A stretch of DNA of 5,544 bases from Acidobacteriota bacterium (GTDB taxonomy: Bacteria; Acidobacteriota; Vicinamibacteria; Vicinamibacterales; 2-12-FULL-66-21): contig JACDBQ010000281.1 in assembly GCA_013694845.1 (NCBI GenBank), positions 1 to 5,544 on the forward strand, written 5' to 3'. Positions 1-5,503 of this stretch are shown in pieces (the first letter of the stretch is position 1; every line of letters begins with the position of its first letter). A model generated the notes under the pieces. It saw nothing but the letters and a program-made list of their open reading frames with translations. It did not search any database and was not told where the DNA came from. The translations under genes were made by a program, and so were the position numbers.

Positions 1-157
1 GAGTGTTATCGCCGCGTTCGGGCGGCTGCCGTTGCGCATGGTGTCCCAGGCAGCGTCACGGCGCAACGTGACGGTCGTGCTCGATGATGCCGACGTCGCG
101 GCCGCGATGTCCAGGCTGCACGCTGAGTTTTTCTCTACCATCGGAGTGGAGCGGTGA
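1..157 (+). CDS. lysC: Aspartate kinase, C-terminal ACT-domain fragment (5' end outside window)
   Basis: The reading frame is open from base 2 and ends at TGA 155-157, giving the last 51 residues of a protein cut by the window edge. The visible pattern (FGRLPLRMVSQAASRRN, then a VTVVLDD strand, then an AMSRLHAEFF helix) matches the C-terminal ACT subdomain of lysine-sensitive aspartokinases. E. coli LysC, from memory, has the same order: IRMICYGASSHN, a strand, then VVQKLHSNLFE. Aspartokinase phosphorylates L-aspartate, the committed step to lysine, threonine and methionine, and its ACT domains bind the inhibitory amino acid. The kinase domain is not visible, so activity and effector specificity cannot be judged. 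The stop codon overlaps the GTG start of dapB (GTGA), which supports co-transcription with a diaminopimelate operon and makes a lysine-pathway aspartokinase the natural reading. Confidence 0.85.
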   Translation, partial: SVIAAFGRLPLRMVSQAASRRNVTVVLDDADVAAAMSRLHAEFFSTIGVER

Positions 158-831
158 GCGCTCCACTGCGCGTATTGCTCGTCGGTCATGGGCGGATGGG
201 CCGGATGGTCGCGGCGGTGGCGGGTGACTACGACGTCGAGATCACGGGCGTTGTGACCAGCGGCAACGCGAGCGATCGATCGACCTGGCCCGACGCCCAG
301 GTGGCGATCGATTTCTCCACCGCGGACGCCGTGGCTGCGAACGCCCGGCATCTGGCGGCCAGAGGCGCGTCACTGGTGATCGGCACCACGGGATGGCAGC
401 GCGACGAGGCGATGCTGCGCAGCGATCTTGTCGGGAGTGGTGTCGGCGTCATCGCGGCGCCTAACTTTGCGATCGGGGTCAATATCTTCATCGCGCTGGC
501 CGGTCGATCCGCCGAACTGCTGGCTGCTCGCGGCTTCTCGCCGTGGATTCACGAATCGCATCACGCGGCCAAGAAGGACGCTCCATCAGGGACGGCGCTG
601 GCGATCAAGCAAGCCGTCGAAGCCGCTGGCGGGCCGGTCGAGATTGCGTCGACCCGCGCGGGCCACATACCCGGCACCCACACGCTCGGCTTCGACTCGG
701 AGGCCGAGATGATCACCTTCACCCATACGGCGCGCGACCGCACTGCATTCGCGCGCGGCGCCCTCGAGGCCGCCAGGTGGATCAACGGAAGACAAGGTTG
801 GTTCAGCATGCGAGACATGCTGAATCTGTGA
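154..831 (+). CDS. dapB: 4-hydroxy-tetrahydrodipicolinate reductase (dihydrodipicolinate reductase), short form
   Basis: This 225-residue cytosolic enzyme reduces the DapA product to tetrahydrodipicolinate with NAD(P)H. The N-terminal Rossmann fold shows GHGRMG at residues 11-16, IDFS at 52-55 and IGTTGW at 76-81. APNFAIGVN (102-110) leads into the substrate domain. The signature ESHHAAKKDAPSGTA lies at 134-148, with His136/His137, Lys140 and Gly146-Thr147 matching E. coli His159/His160, Lys163 and Gly169-Thr170. The C-terminus WFSMRDMLNL is the usual family ending. It is about 45 residues shorter than the E. coli enzyme (about 270). The loss lies mainly between the first beta-alpha-beta unit and IDFS, as in short DapBs such as that of Thermotoga. 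The GTG start at 154 is chosen because GGAG at 143-146 sits 7 nt upstream and residues 6-10 (RVLLV) form the expected first strand. It overlaps the lysC stop, so translation is probably coupled. Confidence 0.95.
   Translation: MSAPLRVLLVGHGRMGRMVAAVAGDYDVEITGVVTSGNASDRSTWPDAQVAIDFSTADAVAANARHLAARGASLVIGTTGWQRDEAMLRSDLVGSGVGVIAAPNFAIGVNIFIALAGRSAELLAARGFSPWIHESHHAAKKDAPSGTALAIKQAVEAAGGPVEIASTRAGHIPGTHTLGFDSEAEMITFTHTARDRTAFARGALEAARWINGRQGWFSMRDMLNL
799..827 (+). repeat. Inverted repeat (hairpin) at the dapB 3' end
   Basis: TTCAGCATG (802-810), a 5-nt loop CGAGA (811-815) and CATGCTGAA (816-824) form a perfect 9-bp stem. A G-U pair (801/825) and a G-C pair (800/826) could extend it. It covers the last codons of dapB and ends about 16 nt before the dapA Shine-Dalgarno. 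No T-tract follows, so it is not a standard intrinsic terminator. The bases also encode the conserved FSMRDML ending, so coding constraint explains part of the sequence. Confidence 0.6.
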
Positions 832-841
832 CCGAGAGAGC

Positions 842-849
842 AAAAGGAG
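842..849 (+). promoter_or_regulatory. Strong ribosome binding site for dapA
   Basis: AAAAGGAG ends 5 nt before the ATG at 855. It fixes the dapA start and excludes the much longer in-frame opening that reaches back into dapB. Of the visible genes in this operon, dapA has by far the clearest ribosome site. That fits its position after a 23-nt gap, where the other junctions overlap. Confidence 0.8.
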
Positions 850-854
850 CAACC

Positions 855-1781
855 ATGCGACGACCGTGGACCGGATGTGGAACCGCTCTCGTGACGCCAT
901 TCTTCAGTGACGGGAGCGTCGACGAACGGGCCGTGAGGCGGCTGGCCAGGCGGCAGATCGACGCCGGGATTCACTTTCTCGTGCCCTGCGGGACTACCGG
1001 AGAGAGCCCGACGCTGACCGAAGACGAGCGAGTGCGGATAGTCGGGCTCGTGGTGGAGGAGGCGGCCGGCCAGGTGCCAGTGCTGGCCGGGGCGGGGGGA
1101 TACGATACCCGCGAGGTGGTTCACGTCGCCGGCCGCATGCTCCAGGCGGGCGCCAACGGACTGCTCTCGGTCACTCCGTACTACAACAAGCCGACGCCCG
1201 AGGGGCTGTATCAGCACTATCGAGCGATCGCTGAATCGGTGCCTTTGCCGATCGTCGTTTACAACGTCCCCGGACGGACCGGCGTCAACGTGGATCCGGT
1301 CACCTTGATGCGGCTGAGCACGATCCCTGGTGTGACCGGCGTGAAGGAAGCGTCCGGCAACATGGGGCAGATGTGCGAAGTGTGTCGATTCGCGCCCGAG
1401 GGATTCGCGGTGCTGTCGGGCGACGACTCCCTGACCCTCCCCATCATGTCCATCGGCGGCGTCGGCGTCATTTCGGTGGCGTCCAACGCGATGCCCGCGG
1501 AAATGGCCCGGATGGTGGAGTATGCGGAGCGCGGAGATTTCGCGGCCGCCCGCGGCCTGCACAACACACTCATGCCATTCATGACGGTGAATTTCATCGA
1601 AGCGAATCCGATCCCGATCAAGGCCGCGATGAGTCTGATGGGGCTGCTCGAGGAGCGGTATCGGCTTCCGATGGTGCCGCCTCAGCCCGCGTCTCGCCAG
1701 AAGATCGCCTCCGTGCTGGAGAGCATCGCCGGGGTCGAGGGTGCTCCTTCCTCCGAGCGTTCCCGCACGGCCGCACGATGA
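855..1781 (+). CDS. dapA: 4-hydroxy-tetrahydrodipicolinate synthase (dihydrodipicolinate synthase)
   Basis: This 308-residue TIM-barrel class I aldolase condenses pyruvate with aspartate semialdehyde, the first step unique to lysine/diaminopimelate synthesis. All catalytic elements are present. The Schiff-base lysine is Lys164 in TGVKEASGN. Tyr136 sits in VVYNVPGRTG with Arg141 binding the substrate carboxylate. Thr47 and Thr48 are in CGTTGES, and Tyr110 is in TPYYNKP. These match E. coli Lys161, Tyr133, Arg138, Thr44/Thr45 and Tyr107 with a constant offset of 3. GVGVISV (202-208) and NPIPIKAAM (251-259) are further family signatures. Length is slightly above the usual 290-300 because of a low-complexity tail after residue 293. 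Residues lining the lysine feedback site differ from E. coli: His56 becomes Arg59, Asn80 becomes Tyr83 and Ala49 becomes Pro52, while Glu84 is kept as Glu87. Reduced lysine inhibition is therefore plausible but unproven. The gene overlaps dapD by 4 nt. Confidence 0.96.
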   Translation: MRRPWTGCGTALVTPFFSDGSVDERAVRRLARRQIDAGIHFLVPCGTTGESPTLTEDERVRIVGLVVEEAAGQVPVLAGAGGYDTREVVHVAGRMLQAGANGLLSVTPYYNKPTPEGLYQHYRAIAESVPLPIVVYNVPGRTGVNVDPVTLMRLSTIPGVTGVKEASGNMGQMCEVCRFAPEGFAVLSGDDSLTLPIMSIGGVGVISVASNAMPAEMARMVEYAERGDFAAARGLHNTLMPFMTVNFIEANPIPIKAAMSLMGLLEERYRLPMVPPQPASRQKIASVLESIAGVEGAPSSERSRTAAR

Positions 1782-2617
1782 CATTGCAGGAGCAGGTCGA
1801 CCACGTCGTCGCGCAAGGTGCGGACGCGCCGAAGAACGACGCGCGAGCAGTCGTTGCGGCGCTGCGACGAGCGCTGTCCTCTGGCGAGGTACGCGCCGCA
1901 GAACCTGATGATGAGACGCCCACAGGGTGGCGAGTCAACACCTGGGTGAAGCGCGGGATCCTGCTCGCATTCAGATTCGGCGAAACGGTTGACCAGAGCG
2001 TTGGCGGATCCGGGATGTATTTCGACAAGGACACGCTGCCGCTCAAGGCTGTCAGCGCCGTCGACGGCGTTCGGATCGTGCCTGGAGGATCAAGTGTGCG
2101 CGACGGGGCGTATCTCGGGCGAGGGGTCATCTGCATGCCGCCGATGTACATCAACATCGGCGCCTGGATCGGCGACGAAACGCTGATCGATTCTCACGCC
2201 TTGGTCGGCTCCTGTGCACAGGTGGGCCGGCGCGTGCACGTCAGTGCGGCGGCCCAGATCGGGGGGGTGCTCGAACCTGTCGGCGTCCTTCCAGTGATCA
2301 TCGAAGACGACGTCCTGATCGGCGGCAACTGCGGCGTCTATGAAGGCATCGTGGTGAAGAAGCGCGCGGTGCTCGCCGCCGGCACGATCATCACCGGTTC
2401 GACACCGCTCTACGACATCACGACCGGCGCAATCCTCAAGGCGGAAGCCGGCCAGCCGCTGGTCGTGCCTGAAGGGGCAGTCGTTGTTCCGGGCAGCCGG
2501 CGGATCGAATCCGCCGCGGCAAAGGACTGGGCACTGTCGGTGGCGACCCCGATCATTGTCAAATACCGCGACGAGCGGACCAGTGCCAGGACCGCCCTCG
2601 AACAATGGATACGCTGA
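1778..2617 (+). CDS. dapD: 2,3,4,5-tetrahydropyridine-2,6-dicarboxylate N-succinyltransferase
   Basis: This 279-residue enzyme transfers succinyl from succinyl-CoA to tetrahydrodipicolinate, committing the cell to the succinylase branch of diaminopimelate synthesis. The N-terminal helical region contains GWRVNTWVKRGILLAFR (50-66), the DapD-type signature (E. coli has WQVNQWVKKAVLLSFR). It is followed by MYFDKDTLPLK (80-90). Residues about 100-215 form hexapeptide repeats of a left-handed beta-helix, including YINIGAWIGDETLIDSHALVGS and IGGVLEPVG. Asp138 and Glu189 align with the catalytic Asp141 and Glu189 described for the mycobacterial enzyme. The N-terminal region and length point to DapD, not the acetyl-transferring DapH. 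The ATG at 1778 lies in ATGA overlapping the dapA stop. No Shine-Dalgarno is visible, so translation probably depends on termination-reinitiation. The 3' end overlaps the next gene by 13 nt. Confidence 0.94.
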   Translation: MTLQEQVDHVVAQGADAPKNDARAVVAALRRALSSGEVRAAEPDDETPTGWRVNTWVKRGILLAFRFGETVDQSVGGSGMYFDKDTLPLKAVSAVDGVRIVPGGSSVRDGAYLGRGVICMPPMYINIGAWIGDETLIDSHALVGSCAQVGRRVHVSAAAQIGGVLEPVGVLPVIIEDDVLIGGNCGVYEGIVVKKRAVLAAGTIITGSTPLYDITTGAILKAEAGQPLVVPEGAVVVPGSRRIESAAAKDWALSVATPIIVKYRDERTSARTALEQWIR

Positions 2618-3600
2618 CCGCGCTTGCGTTCGCCCGCGAGCTGATCGACATCGACTCGACGACCGGCCACGAGACTGCGGCTGGGGAGTGGCTCGCATCG
2701 CGACTGCGGGGCCTCGGATATTCGGTCACGAGGCAGCCTGTTGCCGATGATCGGTTCAACCTCATCGCGACGATCGATCCGCCGGACGTCGTCCTCTCCA
2801 CGCACTACGATTGCGTTCCCCCGTTCTTTCCGAGCCGCGTGGACGACGGAACCCTGTTCGGCAGAGGCGCCTGCGACGCAAAGGGAATTCTCGCCGCGCA
2901 GGTCGCAGCCGCCGAGCGGCTGCGGGCGGATGGGCACCGACACGTCGGGTTGCTTTTCGTGGTCGGCGAAGAACGGGGGAGTGAGGGGGCGCTTGCGGCG
3001 AACGCGGCACCGCTGGGGTCAAAGTTTCTGGTGAACGGCGAACCGACCGGCAGCCGGCTCGCGACCGGGACACGAGGCATTTTGCGGGTGCGCCTGCGCG
3101 CACGTGGGCGCGCCGGCCATTCGTCCGCGCCTGAGCACTTCGAGTCGGCGATTGAGAAGCTGATCGACGCGCTCGTGCGCCTGCGAACCCTGGTGCTGCC
3201 ATCGCACCCGATCTTTGGCGCGACCTCCTACAGCGTCGGCGTCATCGAGGGAGGCGTCGCGCCGAATGTCGTGCCAGCTCGCGCTGCCGCGGAAGTCTTG
3301 TTCCGCATCGTGGGAGATGCGGGCGACGTGCTGGTCCCGGTCAGGTCGCTGGCGCCCCAGGTGGAAGTCGAGGAGATTCTCCGCGTCCCGCCGGTCCAGC
3401 TACACACCATTCCGGGGGTCGCTTCGGCCAGTTTCCCGTTCACGACGGACATTCCGCTGCTCGATCGCTGGGGCGTGCCGCTGCTCTTCGGGCCCGGATC
3501 GTTTCTGGTTGCGCACACCGACAACGAACACCTGCACGTGGCCGAGTTCGAGTCGAGTATCGGCACTTACATACAGATCATTGCCGCGCTGTCAGCGTGA
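2605..3600 (+). CDS. dapE: M20-family metallodeacylase, probable succinyl-diaminopimelate desuccinylase (DapE) or ArgE-like
   Basis: This 331-residue di-zinc amidohydrolase has every M20 catalytic element. His67 and Asp69 are in STHYDCVP, bridging Asp91 is in GRGACDAKG, Glu122-Glu123 are in GEERGSEG, Glu146 is in NGEPT and the final metal ligand His304 is in AHTDNEHL. The lid/dimerisation domain spans about 155-265, with GHSSAPE (171-177) and APNVVPARA (219-227). Its place directly after dapD, overlapping by 13 nt, argues for removal of the succinyl group from N-succinyl-LL-diaminopimelate. Two cautions apply. It is shorter than typical DapE or ArgE (about 375-385). Its C-terminus (GPGSFLVAHTDNEHL) resembles the ArgE pattern GPGS-x4-AH-x2-DEYL more than the DapE pattern with GGTSD and TIHKINE. 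It could be a dual-purpose or N-acetyl-substrate enzyme. The start is the only ATG close to dapD, and the N-terminus (residues 7-16) fits the usual first helix. Confidence 0.85.
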   Translation: MDTLTALAFARELIDIDSTTGHETAAGEWLASRLRGLGYSVTRQPVADDRFNLIATIDPPDVVLSTHYDCVPPFFPSRVDDGTLFGRGACDAKGILAAQVAAAERLRADGHRHVGLLFVVGEERGSEGALAANAAPLGSKFLVNGEPTGSRLATGTRGILRVRLRARGRAGHSSAPEHFESAIEKLIDALVRLRTLVLPSHPIFGATSYSVGVIEGGVAPNVVPARAAAEVLFRIVGDAGDVLVPVRSLAPQVEVEEILRVPPVQLHTIPGVASASFPFTTDIPLLDRWGVPLLFGPGSFLVAHTDNEHLHVAEFESSIGTYIQIIAALSA

Positions 3601-4003
3601 TCTGGGTGCTCCGCACCATCGCTGGATCGCTCTCCGACACGACGGAGACGATGAGGTTGGTCGATGTCTCCGCGCCGGGAGTCCTCGTGATGCTGACGGG
3701 CACGCGGACGGTTTGACCAGCCGGTATGGCGGTGAGGGCGTTGCCGACCCGGGCGTTCCACCCCTTGCCCTCGGCCCCAACGGTGATTCGCACCACGTCG
3801 GCCGAATCGCCCGTGTTCTGGATCGGCACCATCAGCACGCCACCCGCAAGATCGACGCGTTCTTGTTTCCGGTCGGCGATCGCCCGCCCGCGCTTCTGGG
3901 ACCGGCTGCGGAATGCGAAGTGCGCGATCTCGTGCGGATGGTGCCCGAGTTTTCCCCCTGCCGCACGGACGACAGCCCCCACTGCTGAAAGCGCTTTCAT
4001 CAC
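3578..4003 (-). CDS. Hypothetical protein with C-terminal beta-sandwich-like domain (possible gene remnant)
   Basis: I do not recognise this 141-residue protein by name. Residues about 55-141 look genuinely protein-like. Alternating strands include VLMVPIQNTGDSADVVRITV, a GWNARVG turn, AIPAGQTVRVPVSI and TNLIVSVVSESD, ending ITLTARQ. That layout resembles the NEW3/CARDB-type beta-sandwich repeats often found at the C-terminus of secreted or surface proteins. Codons in this part strongly favour G/C at position three, as in the neighbouring genes, while the + strand frames look like shadows. The first 50 residues are basic and less convincing, with no clear signal peptide, and no Shine-Dalgarno precedes ATG 4003 or ATG 4000. 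An in-frame stop (4015-4013) lies just upstream. It may therefore be the surviving end of a larger gene, or the true start may be internal. It converges on the M20 gene and overlaps its last 23 nt. Confidence 0.55.
   Translation of the reverse strand: MMKALSAVGAVVRAAGGKLGHHPHEIAHFAFRSRSQKRGRAIADRKQERVDLAGGVLMVPIQNTGDSADVVRITVGAEGKGWNARVGNALTAIPAGQTVRVPVSITRTPGAETSTNLIVSVVSESDPAMVRSTQITLTARQ
3986..3999. promoter_or_regulatory. Perfect 14-bp palindrome, candidate LacI/CcpA-family operator (cre-like)
   Basis: TGAAAGCGCTTTCA is a perfect 14-bp inverted repeat with a central CG. It matches the general form of operators bound by LacI/GalR-family regulators and the cre consensus of CcpA (TGNAANCGNNNNCA). 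It overlaps the first codons of the - strand gene and lies about 40 bp upstream of the candidate gdhA -10 element. It could therefore serve either of the two divergent genes. No regulator gene is present in the window, so function is an inference. Confidence 0.4.
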
Positions 4004-4009
4004 CGCGAC

Positions 4010-4015
4010 ATTTTA
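4010..4015 (-). promoter_or_regulatory. Possible -10 element for the - strand gene
   Basis: Read on the - strand this is TAAAAT, 5 of 6 to the TATAAT consensus, in otherwise GC-rich sequence. It ends 6 nt before the ATG at 4003, so transcription would start at or next to the start codon and give a leaderless message. That agrees with the missing Shine-Dalgarno. No -35 box is convincing, so this is weak. Confidence 0.2.
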
Positions 4016-4033
4016 GGCGCAACCAATGGCCGC

Positions 4034-4042
4034 TGGTATACA
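4034..4042 (+). promoter_or_regulatory. Candidate extended -10 promoter for gdhA
   Basis: TGGTATACA has the extended -10 form TGn followed by a TATAAT-like hexamer (TATACA, 4 of 6). It lies in the only intergenic stretch of the window. No good -35 box is found 16-18 bp upstream, which extended -10 promoters can tolerate. Transcription would begin near 4049 and give a leader of about 50 nt before the gdhA start. Confidence 0.35.
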
Positions 4043-4090
4043 CTCCCTCTCCCGTCGTCCCCATCCGGTCCCGCGGTCACAGGCTCAGCG

Positions 4091-4097
4091 AAGGAGG
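4091..4097 (+). promoter_or_regulatory. Strong Shine-Dalgarno of gdhA, decides between two adjacent ATGs
   Basis: AAGGAGG is a near-full complement to the 16S rRNA 3' end. Two consecutive ATG codons follow at 4099 and 4102. The spacer is 1 nt to the first and 4 nt to the second, so the second is preferred. The two choices differ by a single methionine. Confidence 0.75.
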
Positions 4098-4101
4098 CAT
4101 G

Positions 4102-5493
4102 ATGCTGGTCAGTCGATCCCCGCGCGCGTCGGTCTCGCCATATGTCATGGATGTCCTGGCGCAGGTCCACGCCAGGAATCCCGCCGAACCCGAATTCCAC
4201 CAGGCGGTCGAAGAAGTCCTCGAGAGCGTCGACCTCGTGATGGATCGCCGCCCTGACCTGGTCAAGGCGCGGATCCTCGAACGCGTCGTCGAGCCCGAAC
4301 GCGTGATCATGTTCCGCGTGCCCTGGCAGGACGACCGTGGCGAGGTACACGTGAACCGCGGGTTCCGCATCCAGATGAACAGCGCGCTCGGTCCGTACAA
4401 GGGGGGCCTGCGCTTTCATCGGTCGGTGACGCTCGGCGTGCTCAAGTTTCTCGCCTTCGAGCAGGTCTTCAAGAATTCGCTGACCACGCTGGCGATGGGC
4501 GGTGGAAAGGGAGGCTCGGACTTCGATCCGCATGGACGGTCCGACAACGAGGTGATGCGGTTCTGTCAGAGCTTCATGACGGAGCTGATGCGCCATGTCG
4601 GCCCTGATACCGATGTCCCTGCCGGTGACATCGGCGTGGGAGGCCGTGAGATCGGTTATCTGTTCGGCCAATACAAGCGCCTCCGCAACGAGTTCACCGG
4701 CGTCCTGACGGGAAAGGGGCTGGGCTGGGGAGGATCCCTGATCCGGCCGGAGGCGACCGGCTACGGTGCCGTCTACTTCACGGCCGAAATGCTGGCGACG
4801 AAGAACCAGTCGCTCGAGGGCAAGGTCTGCCTCGTTTCCGGCAGCGGGAACGTGGCGCAATACACGATCGAGAAGTTGATTGCACTCGGTGCTAAAGCAG
4901 TGACGGTCTCCGATTCGGACGGTCACATCTATGACGAGGCCGGCATCGATCGCGAGAAGCTCGCGTTTCTCATGGAACTGAAGAACGTCCGCCGCGGACG
5001 GGTGCGGGAGCTCTCGGACCGCTTCAAGGGTTGCGTGTTCACGCCGGTCGATTCCTCGCTCGGATCCAACCCGCTCTGGACCCATCGCGCCGACTGCGCA
5101 TTCCCGAGTGCGACCCAGAACGAGATCCTCGAAAAGGATGCCGCGAATCTCGTGAGCGGCGGTGTGACCGCGGTCGCGGAAGGCGCCAACATGCCGTGCC
5201 ATCCGCACGCCGTCCGCGTGCTGCTCGATGCGGGCGTGCTCTATGCGCCTGGCAAGGCGGCCAACGCCGGCGGCGTGGCGACGTCGGGACTCGAGATGGC
5301 CCAGAACAGCGCGCGCATGTCCTGGCCGCGCGAGCAGGTGGACCGCGAGCTGCACACCATCATGAAGTCGATCCACCGCGCCTGCCGCGAGACCTCCGCG
5401 GCCTACGGCGTGCCCGGCAACTACGTCCACGGCGCGAACATCGCCGGCTTCCTCAAGGTCGCCGACTCGATGATGGACCAGGGGCTTGTCTAG
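4102..5493 (+). CDS. gdhA: NADP-type glutamate dehydrogenase (hexameric GdhA family)
   Basis: This 463-residue cytosolic enzyme interconverts 2-oxoglutarate plus ammonia with glutamate. It is collinear with E. coli GdhA (447 residues). VEPERVIMFRVPW is at 64-76, the substrate lysine Lys100 in LGPYKGGLRFH, Lys124 in FKNSL, catalytic Lys136 in MGGGKGGSDFDP, and Asp176 in VPAGDIGVGGRE. These fit Lys89, Lys113, Lys125 and Asp165 of the clostridial enzyme at a constant offset of 11. The Rossmann motif GSGNVA is at 247-252, followed by the DSDG turn. The C-terminus has CAFPSATQNE, VAEGANMP and GKAANAGGVATSGLEMAQN. NADP preference is inferred from closeness to E. coli GdhA. One small oddity is Ser336 where many relatives have Cys in ALPCATQNE. 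The gene has its own promoter region and is separate from the lysine operon. Glutamate is the amino donor for the aminotransferase step of that pathway. Confidence 0.96.
   Translation: MLVSRSPRASVSPYVMDVLAQVHARNPAEPEFHQAVEEVLESVDLVMDRRPDLVKARILERVVEPERVIMFRVPWQDDRGEVHVNRGFRIQMNSALGPYKGGLRFHRSVTLGVLKFLAFEQVFKNSLTTLAMGGGKGGSDFDPHGRSDNEVMRFCQSFMTELMRHVGPDTDVPAGDIGVGGREIGYLFGQYKRLRNEFTGVLTGKGLGWGGSLIRPEATGYGAVYFTAEMLATKNQSLEGKVCLVSGSGNVAQYTIEKLIALGAKAVTVSDSDGHIYDEAGIDREKLAFLMELKNVRRGRVRELSDRFKGCVFTPVDSSLGSNPLWTHRADCAFPSATQNEILEKDAANLVSGGVTAVAEGANMPCHPHAVRVLLDAGVLYAPGKAANAGGVATSGLEMAQNSARMSWPREQVDRELHTIMKSIHRACRETSAAYGVPGNYVHGANIAGFLKVADSMMDQGLV
4154..4177 (+). repeat. Short inverted repeat early in gdhA
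   Basis: TCCTGGCG (4154-4161) and CGCCAGGA (4170-4177) are perfect 8-bp complements around an 8-nt loop, about 50 nt inside gdhA. The message could form a hairpin here. It is not followed by a T-tract and may simply reflect GC-rich coding sequence. Confidence 0.35.
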
Positions 5494-5503
5494 ACGTCAT
5501 GGC

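Noticed and set aside
92..111. 20-bp near-palindrome (one mismatched pair) in the lysC fragment, centred on CGCGGCCGCG
   Set aside because: It is made of GC-rich alanine/valine codons inside the ACT domain, so low-complexity coding sequence explains it.
543..854. In-frame upstream extension of dapA into dapB
   Set aside because: The extension translates to arginine-rich nonsense inside dapB. AAAAGGAG at 842-849 and the family N-terminus place the start at 855.
561..1784. Long open frame on the - strand opposite dapB/dapA (407 codons)
   Set aside because: Its composition is shadow-like (many His, Arg, Gly), it has no motifs, and it lies fully opposite well-supported genes.
3920..3934. HEIAH string in the - strand protein, matching the HExxH zinc-peptidase motif
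   Set aside because: It sits in the least reliable part of the protein with no supporting downstream ligand or protease fold. A 5-residue pattern is easily met by chance.
3726..4016. Open frame on the + strand opposite the small - strand gene
   Set aside because: Its Ser/Pro/Arg/Thr-rich sequence has no domain features. The - strand frame has the better codon bias and a plausible strand pattern.
3913..4101. In-frame upstream extension of gdhA
   Set aside because: It has no similarity to GdhA N-termini, crosses the small - strand gene, and is overruled by AAGGAGG at 4091-4097.
4000..5430. Very long open frame on the - strand opposite gdhA (476 codons)
   Set aside because: It is antisense to a complete gdhA with all catalytic motifs. 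Its translation is His/Arg/Ala-rich with no recognisable domain, a common artefact opposite GC-rich genes.
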